From Talinum fruticosum (Eukaryota; Streptophyta; Magnoliopsida; Caryophyllales; Talinaceae), in contig JAITYX010000008.1 of the NCBI GenBank assembly GCA_021018815.1, positions 1,052,001 through 1,116,000 of the forward strand: a DNA stretch of 64,000 nucleotides, given 5' to 3'. The notes under the pieces are model-generated. The model saw only the letters and a program-made list of their open reading frames with translations, searched no databases and had not been told where the DNA came from. Of the stretch, positions 30,645 to 42,625 are shown piece by piece. The position numbers were made by a program, and so were the translations under genes. Each line of letters begins with the position of its first letter. Position 1 is the first letter of the stretch.

Positions 30645-30649
<5 letters not shown>

Positions 30650-30682
<33 letters not shown>
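30650..30682 (+). repeat. (TC)n microsatellite upstream of the BURP gene
   Basis: About 16 TC units lie 70 bases upstream of the TATA box. Pyrimidine-rich dinucleotide tracts near plant promoters can act as GAGA-type elements. That role is inferred. Confidence 0.85.
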
Positions 30683-30687
<5 letters not shown>

Positions 30688-30751
30688 CCCCTGTCAACAG
30701 CGGCAAACACACAGAGACCAGTCTCTCTTTCTCTCTCCTGATTTCTGGGTT

Positions 30752-30759
30752 TATAAATA
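30752..30759 (+). promoter_or_regulatory. TATA box of the BURP gene
   Basis: TATAAATA, followed by GAGGCC, lies 83 bases before the ATG at 30835. A CT-rich leader follows it, which fits a short 5'UTR starting about 30 bases downstream. Confidence 0.65.
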
Positions 30760-30834
30760 GAGGCCTTCCAATTTACAGCCAAACACGCCCACCAACATTC
30801 TTCACTTTCTCTCTCCTCCTCCTTCCTTCAAAAA

Positions 30835-32899
30835 ATGAAAAAACAAAAGCTGCAGCTTATCAATTTCAGCTCCCTCCTCCTCACCCTCCACTTACTCTTA
30901 TCCTCCCATGTAACTTCCCCTTCTCTCTCTCTCTCTCTCCCCTCAATCTTTCTAACTAATTGCATTCTAATTGCATTCCGATTTGATTCTGAATGCTTCA
31001 ATTTCATTTTCTGTAATGTGGGTTTGGTTTGATTTCAGGAGTTCAATCTGATTGATTTCAGTTTTTTTCTTTCATCAATGCAGGTGAGCCCCTCGTCGGC
31101 CGGGGGTACTTCCGGCGAGAACCCCTTCTCTCCCAAGGCCTACGCGATCCGCTACTGGAACAACCGGATCTACAAGGTGCCCCGACCCGATTTCCTCTTC
31201 AACAAGACTTCCCCACTTTCCGCTTCCGACTCGGCCCGATTCGCCCAACTCGCCTCCGACAACTCTCTCTCCTCTCACCTCGACTCCTTCTGCAAATCCG
31301 CCTCCCTCTTCTGCTTCCCCGACCCCAGTCCCAGCCTCGAGAAGCACTCCCAAGACGTCGGCTTCACCGTATACTCCGACAAGAACTTCACCAACTACGG
31401 CAACGGTCGCGCCGGCGGCAAGGACTCCTTCGGCAGCTACTCCGTCGACGGGAACGGGGCCGTCAACTCGTTCAGGAGATACAGCCGTGACTCGGCGGGT
31501 CATAAGGACGATTTCTCCAACTATGCCAACGACAGCAATGTCGTTTCCCAGACCTTCAACACCTACGCCGCCGGAGCCACGGGAGGCGGGGGCAAGTTCA
31601 CCACCTACGCAGCCGGGGTCAACGTGCCGGGGTTAAAGTTCACCTCCTACTCCGACGAGGGCAACGGCAGGACCCAGACCTTCACTTCCTACTCCGGCGA
31701 GGCCAACGCCGGCGACCAGGGGTTCGCCAACTACGGCAAGAACGGCAATGGCTTAACCAACTCGTTCAAGGAGTACGGAAAGGACACCAACGTGGTGGGT
31801 TCGACGTTCTCGAGCTACGCCCAGACCGCAAATAGCGGCCACGACAACTTCACCTCGTACGGCTTCAACGGCAACGTCCCGGAGAACAGATTCAATAACT
31901 ACGCCGACGGCGGAAACGCAGGCGTGGAGAGCTTCTCGAGTTACAGAGACCAATCCAACGTCGGCGACGATAGCTTCCAATCCTACGCCAAGAATTCGAA
32001 TGCCCAGAAAGTGAACTTCGCTAACTACGGCGGGTCCTTCAATTTGGGATCCGATAACTTCACCGGGTACGGGCAGGATTCAAAGGGTCAGCAGATCGGG
32101 TTCAAGCAATACGGGCCGGGCAACCAATTCAAGCAGTATGCGGATAAGGGCATGACGTTTAAGGAGTACAAGAACACGAGCTCGGAGATTGATGCTTCAA
32201 TGGCGGCCGTCAAGGGTAAAGTCGCAAACAGGTGGGTCGAACCCGGGAAGTTTTTAGAGAGAAAATGTTGAAGGAAGGGACTGTGATGCCAATGCCGGAT
32301 ATCAGAGACAAGATGCCGCCCAGATCGTTCCTACCCAGATCGATATCGTCAAAATTACCCTTCTCATCGTCAAAAATCTCCCAATTGAAGCAGATTTTCC
32401 ACGCATTCGATAACTCATCGATGGAGACCATCCTGAATTCGGCTCTGCAAGAGTGCGAGAGGGTTCCGAGCATGGGCGAGACCAAGAAATGCGTCGGGTC
32501 GGTCGAGGATATGATCGATTTCGCGGTTTCGGTTTTGGGTCAATCCGTGGAGCCCCGGACTACCCAGAACGTAAACGGGTCCAAGAAGGATATAATGATA
32601 GGGAAAGTCAGAGGAGTCAATGGGGGAAGGTGACCCGGTCCGTTTCATGCCACCAGAGTTTATTCCCGTATTTGCTTTACTACTGCCATTCGGTCCCAAA
32701 GGTCCGGGTCTACGAAGCGGATATTTTGGACCCGAAAAGCAAGGAGAAGATCAACCACGGGGTGGCCATCTGTCACTTGGACACGTCGGTCTGGAGCCCG
32801 ACCCATGGAGCATTCCTGGCACTCGGGCCGGGTCCGGGTAAGATTGAGGTTTGCCATTGGATCTTTGAGAATGACTTGACTTGGACTATAGCTGATTAA
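30835..32899 (+). CDS. Polygalacturonase-1 non-catalytic beta-subunit-like BURP protein, two apparent frameshifts
   Basis: This is a secreted cell-wall protein of the PG1beta/PGL family, which modulates pectin degradation and cell expansion. Exon 1 (30835-30909) encodes a signal peptide (MKKQKLQLINFSSLLLTLHL and on). Exon 2 starts at 31084 with GENPFSPKAYAIRYWNN, typical of the family. Many F-x-x-Y repeats follow (such as FTNYGNG, FTSYSDEGN). The C-terminal BURP domain has the exact pattern CH-x10-CH-x27-CH-x25-CH. The reading frame breaks twice. The first break is in a T run at 32251-32255, after which VEPGKF should continue as REKMLKEGTVMPMP but the frame stops. The second is in a G run at 32622-32626, before VTRSVSCHQSLF. 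Each is a net loss of one base. Allowing for both, the length is about 630 residues, normal for the family. Assembly error is more likely than decay because everything else is intact. The Arabidopsis equivalent is probably At1g23760 (PG3/JP630). Confidence 0.9.
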
Positions 32900-33703
32900 A
32901 TTTGTTACTTAAAAACAAAGCTTGGTGAAATTTGGTCCTCTCCTTGAGACCATTTTGGATCATAAAAGGATAATTTGGGGGCTGCCTCTTTTTTTTTTTT
33001 TCTTTTTCTTAAATTAAATAGCTTGGTGGCTTTGCAAAGGTTGAGCCACAATCTCTAAGTAAAGTTGTAATTGTTTGTTTCTAATTTGATATTACCATTT
33101 ACAAGAAAAACTTATGTACTTGTTCTTAGACTCTACTTATTTTTCCTACATAGGTCGAAGTTATGGATATATATATATATGTAATGTATGAAGATCATTA
33201 TTAATTTGATCGGCCGAACAATTTATGGACATATTTACTAGTGGATGCGGTTTAATATTGAGATGACGAATTTTTGAACATTTGGCAGAGTGTGCAAGAA
33301 CGCGTTTTTGGAATGGTCCCGACGAGTCTTTTCACAAGAACAAAATGGATGAGTATTGGGGGTCCAATGGTGGTATATGAGCAAGTTCACAAAAGAGTAA
33401 GGAAAATCATTGTCAAAGTATAGCAAGAGAAGCAAATAAGAGAATCAACATATAATGAAATTAAAATCCTTACAAGTATGAAATAGTTGGTAGTTAGTAT
33501 TTAGCCAAAGGCAGAGAGAGAGAGAGAGAGAGAGGTGATATGGGCTTTTGTTGTTTTGTTACTGTTGAGTCACGCATTCTTGTTTCACTTGTATTTTTGA
33601 GAGTGGTGGGTACCTGTGAATGTGAGAAAATCACAAGGGTTAAGTAGCTAGCCTTCATTTTTCCAACACCCCATTTTTATATATTTTTCAAGATAGCATT
33701 TAA

Positions 33704-33823
33704 CGTCGTATTTCATTTAGCTAGTAAGAAATTGTAAGACTGTTTGTAAGTTCACTGTAGTAAACTGTAAAAAAATATTTAAAAAATTGTACGGATATAA
33801 GTTAAAGTGAAATGGAATAGGAA
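33704..33823. mobile_element. Tourist-like MITE, 120 bp
   Basis: The left end CGTCGTATTTCATTTAGC and the right end (reverse strand) GTTCCTATTCCATTTCAC are imperfect inverted repeats of the same family as 24102-24248. TAA flanks both sides (33701-33703 and 33824-33826), as expected of the TTA/TAA target duplication. Confidence 0.65.
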
Positions 33824-33996
33824 CTAAGAAGAAAGAGATTCAAAAATTAGTCTTAAATATTTACCTAAACAAACAAGCTATGCACAAGTTGGTTTGAAAT
33901 CAAGGGTGAAACAAGGTTGGTGGAATGGTGATGATAAAATTATTATTGTAGAGTTCAAGAAATTTAGTACCCAAATCCATTGTTTATGTCATGTTA

Positions 33997-34000
<4 letters not shown>

Positions 34001-34051
<51 letters not shown>
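34001..34051. repeat. (AT)n microsatellite
   Basis: A TA run of about 25 units. Confidence 0.9.
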
Positions 34052-34057
<6 letters not shown>

Positions 34058-35324
34058 CTTATTGAAGTAAAATAATGAGGGTGAGGTGTAATGTCATGGT
34101 GTGGTATGTTGCATAAAATTGTATCATTGTGAATGGTACACTACGTCACATTATAACTCTATAAAAAAAATATTACTCTTTGTTAATAAGAGCAATAATA
34201 TTGTAATATGAAAAATATTCATATTTTAAGAGCTACTCTGACAAATAAGGTAAATTGGGCTAATACTTCATATTAAACTGTTGTGAAATATGTCGAGTTT
34301 TATTTGAGATAAAGTTCAAAATAATTTGGAGTATTGGAATAATAGTATAATCTATTTCCTATTTTAATTATATACTTTTTGTATAATTATATGAAAAGAT
34401 TATATATATACCTTCTTTTTTTTCCGACATATGAGACAAGATGGTAGAATGATGGTATTTTATTAGAATTAGAATATCAATATAAAAAAATAGTAAAGTT
34501 ATGCAGGGAATTTGAAAATAAAGATAGAAAATGAAGCAATTAAATTAAAATAAAATTGGGTTTTATTCCAAATCTAGATTCAAAGTATAATTGTGGATTT
34601 GTCATAAGACATGAGCCTCATTATCTTTTACAACCAAAGGGGAAAATGCCCCCAACTATTTCTCTCTCTCCCATCTCCACAAGTGTACAAAACCATGTGA
34701 ATCAATATGAGCAGAAAAGAAACTCTATTTTCTTCATTTTCTTGTATTTTTCAAATTTATTTATTTATTTTTATTTTTATTTTTAGTGGTCCAAAGCTAA
34801 GTTGAACTAGAAGAACCCACCAAACCAAAAAGTTAATGTGTAATAAACGCCAAAGGGTTGCCAGCTATGACTGGGGCCACCCTTTTTTTCAATTTTTTTT
34901 TCTGGGTTTGTTAGTTTTACTTGAAACTGGTGGCTGGAAAATTTAAATGGGAAACCCATTAATTAATTTTTTTTTTTTAGCTCTGGAAGAAGAACCACAG
35001 CAACATCAACATAACATGAATTTATAAATGCCATTCTACTTCTATTAGAGTATCTGTGGCTACAAATTGGAAATTTTTGGACACCTTTTCACTTTAATGC
35101 TCTTGCAGTTTTTGGGTCGTCCATATTTTTCTGGATTTTGACTCCCTGTGATGGGCTTATTGGCTTTTTGGGATGTCATCTTGTGGATTCATGTGTGAAT
35201 AGTTCTGCTGCTTCTACGCGGTTTCATGAGGTTTTGAACGACAACGACTTGCTCCATTTAGGGCCTTTCTTAGTGACACCAATTGCATATGAGAATTCTA
35301 TCGGTTTCGTGGTCTCGGGATTAT

Positions 35325-35575
35325 GGTCCTGTTCTCTTAGCTTTAGTTTATAACTTTACTAACTCCTTACGCTTCTTATAACTCCTTATAATGGCTTACA
35401 ACTCCTTACGATTTCTTATAACTCCTTATAATGAGCTTACAACTCCTTACGATTTCTTATAACTCCTTATAATGAGCTTACAACTTCTACGATTGCTTGC
35501 AGCTCCTAAAAGTTCTTCTTACGGTTTCTTACAACTCCTTACGATCTTACAGACTCCTTAAAATCAAATGAAAAA
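35325..35575. mobile_element. Tourist-like MITE with internal tandem array
   Basis: The left end GGTCCTGTTCTCTTAGCTTT and the right end TTAAAATCAAATGAAAAATT are decayed versions of the family termini. The interior has two perfect consecutive 41-base units (35396-35436 and 35437-35477), flanked by degenerate units. Each unit contains several ACTCCTTAY steps. The array makes this copy about 250 bases instead of 120-147. Confidence 0.6.
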
Positions 35576-35805
35576 TTCGGGTTCGGTCGAAATCGAGTCG
35601 GTTATCGGACGAAGTTTTTGTCCGATATCCGATTTTTTTTCAGGTCGGACAATTCGGACAAACGTAAATTCGGGTTAAAATCGGGTTCGGACAATAGAAA
35701 TATGAAAATTTTATGTCCGAATTTAAAATTCGGACAAAAAGTCACACTAAACCCGATTTTTTTGGGTCGGATAAATTCGGATAATCGAATCGGATGTACA
35801 ATCTA
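35576..35805. repeat. CGG-rich degenerate repeat with short inverted motifs
   Basis: The motifs CGGGTTCGG, TCGGACAA and AATTCGGATAA recur in both orientations (for example GTCCGATATCCGAT and ATTCGGACAA). The CpG content is far above the surroundings. The stretch starts directly at the edge of the MITE copy. Its class is not recognised. Confidence 0.5.
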
Positions 35806-37531
35806 ATCCAATAAGCTATAGTTTTTTTAATTCTTGAGACTTTTGTACTTTTTTTTTCTTTTTTCCAACAATCTATGATTATATATTATAGATGATAGCA
35901 CATGAATTGATGGTTGGTTGTTTACACAGAAAATGGAAAGAGATAAATACATTACTAAAGCTAAATATATGATTAAAATTTTTTAAAAAATTATAAAAAA
36001 GGCTGCTACTTTTAAGATATGAAGAAAAAGAAAAAAGATTCTTTCTAGAATTGTTTGAGCCCCTGAGTGTTTACATAAAAACAAAAAAAAAAATTGCAAT
36101 TGATTGAAGGGTATAAAGGATCAACACTATTGTCTTCTATGTCTCATAAGTTTTTTTATGAGTAATATTACTCAAAATAAGTTGTTGTGTATTTCTAATC
36201 AAATTTGTTTAATTATCTAATTGTTATTAAAAATGGTATTATGTTTTGTCTCTTATTAAAGGGACCACCAAAAGAAATATACTCCGTAAGAAGAAAAAAT
36301 ACGCACTTGAAACAAGAAAGTATAACGTAAGCTAGCTTCACTTTAAAAAAAAAAAGCTAGAGGGAATCATTGAGTATAGTGTTTCTTCAAGTTTGGAGGA
36401 TCCTTTAGACTGATCCAATTGTCTCCTATAAATTTACGACAAAGTTTTGTAATATTTCACTTGAACTTTAATCTGTCGTTAAATTACTTTTTAAGTAATA
36501 GAAATTCACACCGATAAGAATTTAGAAAGTGATTAAAAACAAGCGTTCATAATAGCAACTTAACTAATTTGAAACAAAATTTCAATTAAAGTGAAAGACA
36601 CCAAATAAAAGGAAAAAAGTTATCTATGTATGCTTATTATATATTCAACTTTCACTCAATAAAAATGATTGACGCATATAACAAGGAAGGATAGTTACGT
36701 TATAAGCTTTTCAGAAAAATTAAATAGCCTCACTCATAACCCTAGATACCATATGCTATGTCATATTTTGTGGGGTTTTAAGTCATTTATTTGACATGAT
36801 ATATTGATATGCACCTTAGAAAATTTTGGTTGCATATCCTTTTCTAATTATGGGACTATGTGTGGCGGAATTTGATTTTCTATATTTATTTCTATATAGA
36901 ACATAACCGACGTAATTTTAGAAGATTTTATTTTAATCGACACTCTTATTGATTTGATGTTTACACGCTGTAAAAGGCGTGCATGAGTGTAAAAGTAAAA
37001 TTTTCAATCAACACTTTTCTATGTAACTCAAACTTTTTCCTTTCATAAGTATCTCTAGGTGAACCTTCATGTCACTTCATGAATTATCCGATTCAACGAT
37101 CTCTTTAGTCAGGTTATAATGTATTTGTTCGATTACATTACAAAGAAGGAAATATGAATTAACTCTTTATCTTCAAATCACAATTTTGAATTATGATTGT
37201 TGTCAGCCTTATAATACGGATATGACCTATCTGAACAACTTTTATATATGTAAATGTCAACTTAATTATGTGAAACAATAACATCAAATTGTAAGGGCTC
37301 TTCGAACTTAATTATGTAAACTTTATTATCAGTTTGAACAAACACATGCAAAACAAGAAAACATTGATATTTGATTTGTAGCACAAGAAAAGGAAGGCAA
37401 TCTCTGTACACCAACTCCCAATCTCATGAATATTGACCCATGATTTGATGTGGATGATATATAATAAACAGGATTATAACTAGTTGAGGCCAATGCTCCT
37501 TATTCCTCAAGAAATAACATCAAATTGTAAG

Positions 37532-37761
37532 GATTTGTTCGAACTTGTATACAAAACACACATAAACGTAAACAAACATAAATGACACATAAAAGAGTAG
37601 AAACGAACATAAACAAACGTAAGCGAACATAAATGAACATAAGCGAATAGAAATAAGTTGTTAAATAAGAAACGAACGAACATAGAGAACATAGACGAAT
37701 ATAAACAAATATAAATGAACGTAAACATAAACATATTATGTTTTTCATATAAAGTCAAACA
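37532..37761 (-). repeat. Dispersed TTCGTTTATGTT-core repeat, copy D (inverted)
   Basis: Read on the minus strand it begins TGTTTGACTTTATATGAAAA, has a core of TTCGTTTATGTT variants with CTTATTTAACAACTTATT in the middle, and ends AAGTTCGAACAAATC. It is the most complete copy, at 230 bases. A 25-base fragment similar to its flank (ACATCAAATTGTAAGG) also occurs at about 37284. Confidence 0.8.
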
Positions 37762-37965
37762 GGCCTTAAATAATCGATCCTAATCGCCGGTAACCACTCC
37801 ATACTGCTCATAGCTTCTTTCGAATGTTGTTAATCGGAAATTGTTGATACCAACTGTTAATCATTAGTTCTAACCGTTAAAATAAACATACCCTTAATTA
37901 ACATATCCACAAACATGATCGCGTGGTGAAAATTTAATGTTCCGTTCATGTATGATAGTAATGAA

Positions 37966-37967
<2 letters not shown>

Positions 37968-38023
<56 letters not shown>
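37968..38023. repeat. (AT)n microsatellite
   Basis: A perfect AT run of about 28 units, the longest in the window. Confidence 0.9.
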
Positions 38024-38027
<4 letters not shown>

Positions 38028-38511
38028 TACACTCACCATCTAGTCAAAGATTTGGTGAGTGGTCATGTTCAAGTTCAATCATTCGATTTATGCACAGAGG
38101 TTGATTTGGATGAGAAAGAAGACATGTTTTTAGGTATGTCATTTTCAAGTAATCTGATACAACACAAAACCCAATCAAATTAAACTTCTACGAGTTTTGG
38201 CAATAAAAATGGCCTGCCAAGCCAACCTTAATTATACAGTGAAGTCATTTTCTAGTTTCCTACGTGGTATTTTAATTTATTATATGCATCTTGTGTTTTT
38301 CCATGTTAGGTACACTAATTAATTTCTCTAGTTTGGGGACCTATTATTAATATTATAATTGTCTGGTCATTCTCAACAAAGTATCCAATTTTTCTTCATC
38401 ACAAATATTTCATAATTATCTCTAAATAACTGTCTTCAACATATATAATGTATCACAATAATATATATAAGAAGCTTAGAGGATGGTGATTCAATTTTTC
38501 TTTTAATGATA

Positions 38512-38698
38512 TGTTCGATTTTATATGAAAAACACAATTTTAATGTTTTATGTTCGTTTATATTCACTCGTTTTTTATTTAACAACTTATTATGTTCGTT
38601 TATGTTTGTTTGTGTTCATTTCTACTCTTTTATGCTTGTTTATGTTCGTTTCGTTTATATTTTTTTATGTGTGTTTTGTATGTAAGTTCGAACAAATC
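38512..38698 (+). repeat. Dispersed TTCGTTTATGTT-core repeat, copy E
   Basis: The left boundary TGTTCGATTTTATATGAAAA and the right boundary GTAAGTTCGAACAAATC match copy D. The core includes TTTTTTATTTAACAACTTAT and TTCGTTTATGTTTGTTTGTG. It is 187 bases, shorter than D by loss of core units. It lies about 750 bases from copy D in opposite orientation. Confidence 0.8.
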
Positions 38699-40131
38699 AA
38701 TATAGGATGTGTATTTTTTTCTTTGTTATTTTAACACATATAGTATTTTTTCTTAAATTTAAAAGTAGTGAAAGTACATACGGGATTTTTTTGGAAAGTA
38801 GTATCTAGATGTTTTGTGCTTGCTATGGGAAAAATGAAAGCAATGCGTTTCAAAACAAATGCATAATCTAATATCTATGGGTGTAATAAGATCGTATCAT
38901 GTCTAAGTACTTAAAGTTCCTGTAGGACATAATATCACGATAGTACGTCTCCTTATAAAAATTTATGATACGATACTGTTTTAAAATTAGTCAAATAAAA
39001 ACGTTTTTACACTCCTTCTGGAAACAACAACAATAACAACTTTTTTCGATATATCTCTTGTTTTTATGAAGTAAAGGAAAATTTATATTTAAATGCCCAG
39101 AATCTTACTTATATAAATATTACTTCTATCATACACACTCTTTTTAAGAGACTCATTAAGTTTTTCATAAAACAATTTTGATGGATTCATAAAACATTTC
39201 CCACAGTCCCTTAGAGAGAGAGGGAAAAAAAAAAAGAATCTACAGAGAATTACAAAATAATGGATCTCCATTTGGGCCTTAGCAAAAATGTCATAGGCCC
39301 ATTATGTTGCTGGACTTTGATGTATGTTTCTTACTTCCTTGAGGGTAGCGGGGCTGCCTTTCTGAAGGTAGCTTTTTTTCTTTTCTTTTTTTTTTTATTT
39401 TTAATCGAGAAGGTCATTTCTATGTTTGCCCCTCATTTTATATAACTTGACTGATGATACTTCTTTGCTATGTTTCGTGCAATGTACATATAAATGCCCC
39501 GATTTTTCAAACTAAAATATTTTGAAAACTGTCTCCTTACTTACAACTTTTTGTGAGTAAGAATAAAGTTGACTACATTAGAATCCCAAAATTTTATTTT
39601 GTGAAATTTAATTTAATACTCATTATTATATGCTGATTTAGAAGTAAAGTAATGTTACCCAATAAATTTTGATTCTCATACAACAAATGTTATATAGCAA
39701 ATTTATGGATACGATGAACCATAAATATTAATTACCATTTTGAATGTAAGGTAGATATTGTTCATGAATCATCAAATTCTGAATGAAAAATATTAAGATT
39801 TCGAAGGACACCAACTCAATGACTACCTGATAATTTGCGTGACCCGACCCAAATGTACCACCGCTCCACATGTGACCGTTGCCGCATGGCTCCAAAAATT
39901 TTTAAATTCACCCCGCTCTCCCACTCTATCCACTCAACTACCTCAATTCTCTCTCTCCGTCCCCATTGACGTCAATCTTCCAATTCTTTTAATATATCCT
40001 CCAAAATCTTCAGAATTCCCGACTTTGAAATTTCCCAAAATCTCATAAATCGATCTTTGATCCTGTAGTGCCCCTGTTTCTCAATTTAAAAGCTCCTATT
40101 GATCAGGAAAATCACGGAGGTATTTAGAATT

Positions 40132-42329
40132 ATGGCGACTTTAACACCTGGGGTTCTGTGGAAATTGCTTGATGGGATGAAAACAGGGGTGAAGCCCACC
40201 AGAGAGCACCGGAATTCTCTTCTTCAAGTCATCGACATAGTCCCCGCCGAGCTTGACGAGAAAAATCTGTGGCCTAAACATGGGTTTTACATAAAGGTGT
40301 CTGATTCATCTCACTCCATATATGTGAGCCTCCCTTATGAGCAAGATGATCTTGTTCTGAGCAACAAAGTGCAACTGGGTCAGTTCATTTACATCGAAAA
40401 GCTCGAGCCCGGATCACCGGTTCCAGTAGCCAAGGGGCTAAACCCTCCCCGGACGGCACCCTTTGATGGGTACCCCAGAGCCCTTGATGGGTCTTGGAGG
40501 GAAACAAGAGAAATGTGATCAGCAAAAAGTTAATGGAACCCTGAGAAGGGGATCATGGGGGTTGAACTTGAATCAAACTGGGGTAGATGGAATTTGTTCT
40601 CCTACATTGGAATCAAAGCCAATGCCTTTGGATTTTGATCAGTGCACTCCAATGAAAGAAAAGGGAGTTTAGTCAAATTAAGCCCTCCAATGTCTCCTGT
40701 GGTGAGATCAAAAGGAGGAAAGCATCATGGGAATTCGGCTCCTAGAGCTTCCATTGCTGACGTTGGTTTGTGGTCTAGGTTGGAATCAAAGGGTGAAAGT
40801 CCTGCTTTGGTTAGGAAAAGCTGCATTACTCCCACGGTTTCGATCTCGAAGTTCCTAAAGAGCAAAAGTGATGGTGAAAGAGGGCCAAAGACTACTGCCA
40901 CTCCATTGAATTCATCTGTAGGTACATTATTGTTCTTTCTTGCTATTCAGTTTGTTTTCTGTTCTAATCATGGTTTTGGATAAAAGGCCCAGCTTGATTA
41001 TTTTCACATAACTTAGGTTCTGTTTGAATTTGCTACAATCATTACCTTTATCATGTTATCAATTTTTAAATTTTGAAGACACTACTTACTTTATACTTAA
41101 TAAGATTTGCATTTTCCATAAAAAAATTCAGAATGTTTGTGTATCATATTTGTGGGTATTTCCACGGGTGAATTTGTGTCAGAAAATTGTTCTGTTCTTC
41201 TGCAGAGAAAAAAAGTTCTCCTCCCTCCAATCTAAGCAGAGGTGATGGGAGCACTACTTTAACAGAAGATCTGCAAAGCTCCAAAAGCTCAAAGCCAATC
41301 TCAAAACCACAATCACAGTCCACTAATCCAGCATTCAATTCCAGTTCATGCGTCTCAGTAAATTTACCAGGAAAGCTTAGCATACTTGGGAAGGTGAGTT
41401 TGTGAATTCTGTATGCTTTTCATTATTCTACTTGGACTGGCCAGAAAATTCACTGTGTGAGATCAATTAGGAAGCTCTGCAGCAAAGAGAAAGAGCTCAA
41501 AAGATTGCCCTTCAAGCATTAAGACAAGCAACAGCCACTGACAATGTCGTCCGGTGCCTCAAGTAAAGTCACCCTCTCCCATTAATTTCCTTGTTTACCA
41601 AAGTTTCATGTCTTGCCCTTTTGCCCATTTGGCTAAAATTCTCGAGGGCTTGTTCGTAGGACATTTGCAAACTTGAGCAGATCAGCAAAGCCAGATGCTT
41701 CAGCAGCTTGCTTTGATCAGTTCCTAGACTTCCACCAGAAACTTGTGCAAGCAGTTACTGACATGGTATCGATCCAAGCTGCCACTGGTGTCAATGCTGA
41801 AACAAAAGAAGCTTCAGGTCCAATCTTACATGAAATTGCAGTAAATAAGATGGATAGGTTTCGAGATAATGACCCAAACAATGCTTCTAAAAGAAGATCA
41901 GAGCTTCACAAGTCCATTGCAAGCTTTCCTGAGAGAATGGCTGATCACAAGTCGATTAATGGGAGGGTGTTGAGGTCACATGCAAAGACAATGTATGAGA
42001 AAAAAGGAAGATGTTGTAACCCATCAGGGAACGATGAAAACAAGCACCCTGGGGGATCGGGGTATTTAGGCAATATGATCAAGTTGGGCAAGCAAATAGA
42101 GACAGAAGCCGGGAACTGGTTTATGGACTTTATAGAGCAGGCACTGGAGACAGGGATGAAGAAACCCAAAGGAGAGGCGGATTTGGAGATTCGAGAAGTG
42201 CCACAATCGCTCATCATGAAGGTTATCAACTGGATTGAAGTCGAGCAAAGTGATTCTAGGAAGAGGCCCGTTCATCCCAAGGCCGCTCAAATAGCAAGGA
42301 AGTTAAGAATCAAGGTGAAGAACCCTTGA
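40132..42329 (+). CDS. DUF936 family protein, two apparent frameshifts
   Basis: This is a plant-specific DUF936 protein. The family includes the CORD proteins reported to affect cortical microtubules; the function here is inferred only from that. Exons are 40132-40921, 41206-41393, 41471-41562 and 41660-42329, about 580 residues. The N-terminus ([19 protein letters not shown]) and the OB-like segment ([32 protein letters not shown]) are characteristic. The middle is Ser/Pro-rich and basic, and the C-terminal region from exon 4 is helical. Exon 1 changes frame twice. At about 40441-40450 the family motif [17 protein letters not shown] appears in the next frame. At the A run 40659-40662 the frame returns before [13 protein letters not shown]. 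The exon junctions otherwise agree in phase. Arabidopsis At1g23790 is the probable equivalent. Confidence 0.88.
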
Positions 42330-42588
42330 TCAATCAGTGTGATTATGAAATGTTAATCTGATTGTGTGCGGTCATTGTATGTATATTGCCATGTGATTCT
42401 TGGTGACCTCTATAACAGCGGTAGATTCAAAAATTTTGATCAACGATGCCCACATATTAGTGTCGTCAATGAGGCCTTGACTAGTTCCAAATGTATAGAT
42501 TGTATTATGAGTTTTGATAGGGTACAAGAACCTTTTATGCTCCAATTGTTTAATGCCAGTCACCAAGATGTTGTATTGAATTTTTTTA

Positions 42589-42625
42589 TAAATAATAATA
42601 ATAATGATAATAATAATAATAAAAT
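42589..42625. repeat. (AAT)n-like microsatellite
   Basis: AATAATAATAATGATAATAA and further ATA-rich units form an imperfect trinucleotide run in the 3' flank of the DUF936 gene. Confidence 0.8.

Larger units (their letters stand above)
16316..30645. other. 14-kb gene-poor AT-rich region
   Basis: I found no gene in this stretch. It holds the 3' flank of the OB-fold gene, at least three MITEs or MITE-like elements, a fold-back repeat, two local duplications, several (AT)n tracts and two copies of the TTCGTTTATGTT repeat family, listed separately. Short ORFs here are AT-rich and have no family resemblance. Regulatory RNAs could be present, but none of the conserved plant miRNAs I checked by eye was recognised. 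Confidence 0.6.
32900..39990. other. 7-kb gene-poor AT-rich region
   Basis: This holds the 3' flank of the BURP gene, then intergenic DNA without a recognisable gene. It contains two Tourist-like MITE copies, a CGG-rich degenerate repeat, two boundary-bearing copies of the TTCGTTTATGTT family and two long (AT)n tracts, listed separately. A (GA)n tract lies at about 33511-33533. Short ORFs here have no family resemblance. Confidence 0.6.

Noticed and set aside
16316..30645. Conserved microRNA precursors in the gene-poor region
   Set aside because: I compared the sequence by eye with common plant miRNAs (such as miR156, 159, 160, 164, 166, 167, 171, 172, 319, 390, 396) and saw no convincing match with a pairing arm.
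31075..31503. 142-residue open frame on the minus strand
   Set aside because: It is the antisense shadow of the GC-rich BURP exon 2, which has clear family motifs on the plus strand. Its Val/Gly/Glu-rich composition has no family resemblance.
39839..40048. 69-residue open frame upstream of the DUF936 start
   Set aside because: It lies in the likely promoter and leader, is Ser/Pro-rich from CT-rich DNA, and does not join the DUF936 frame.
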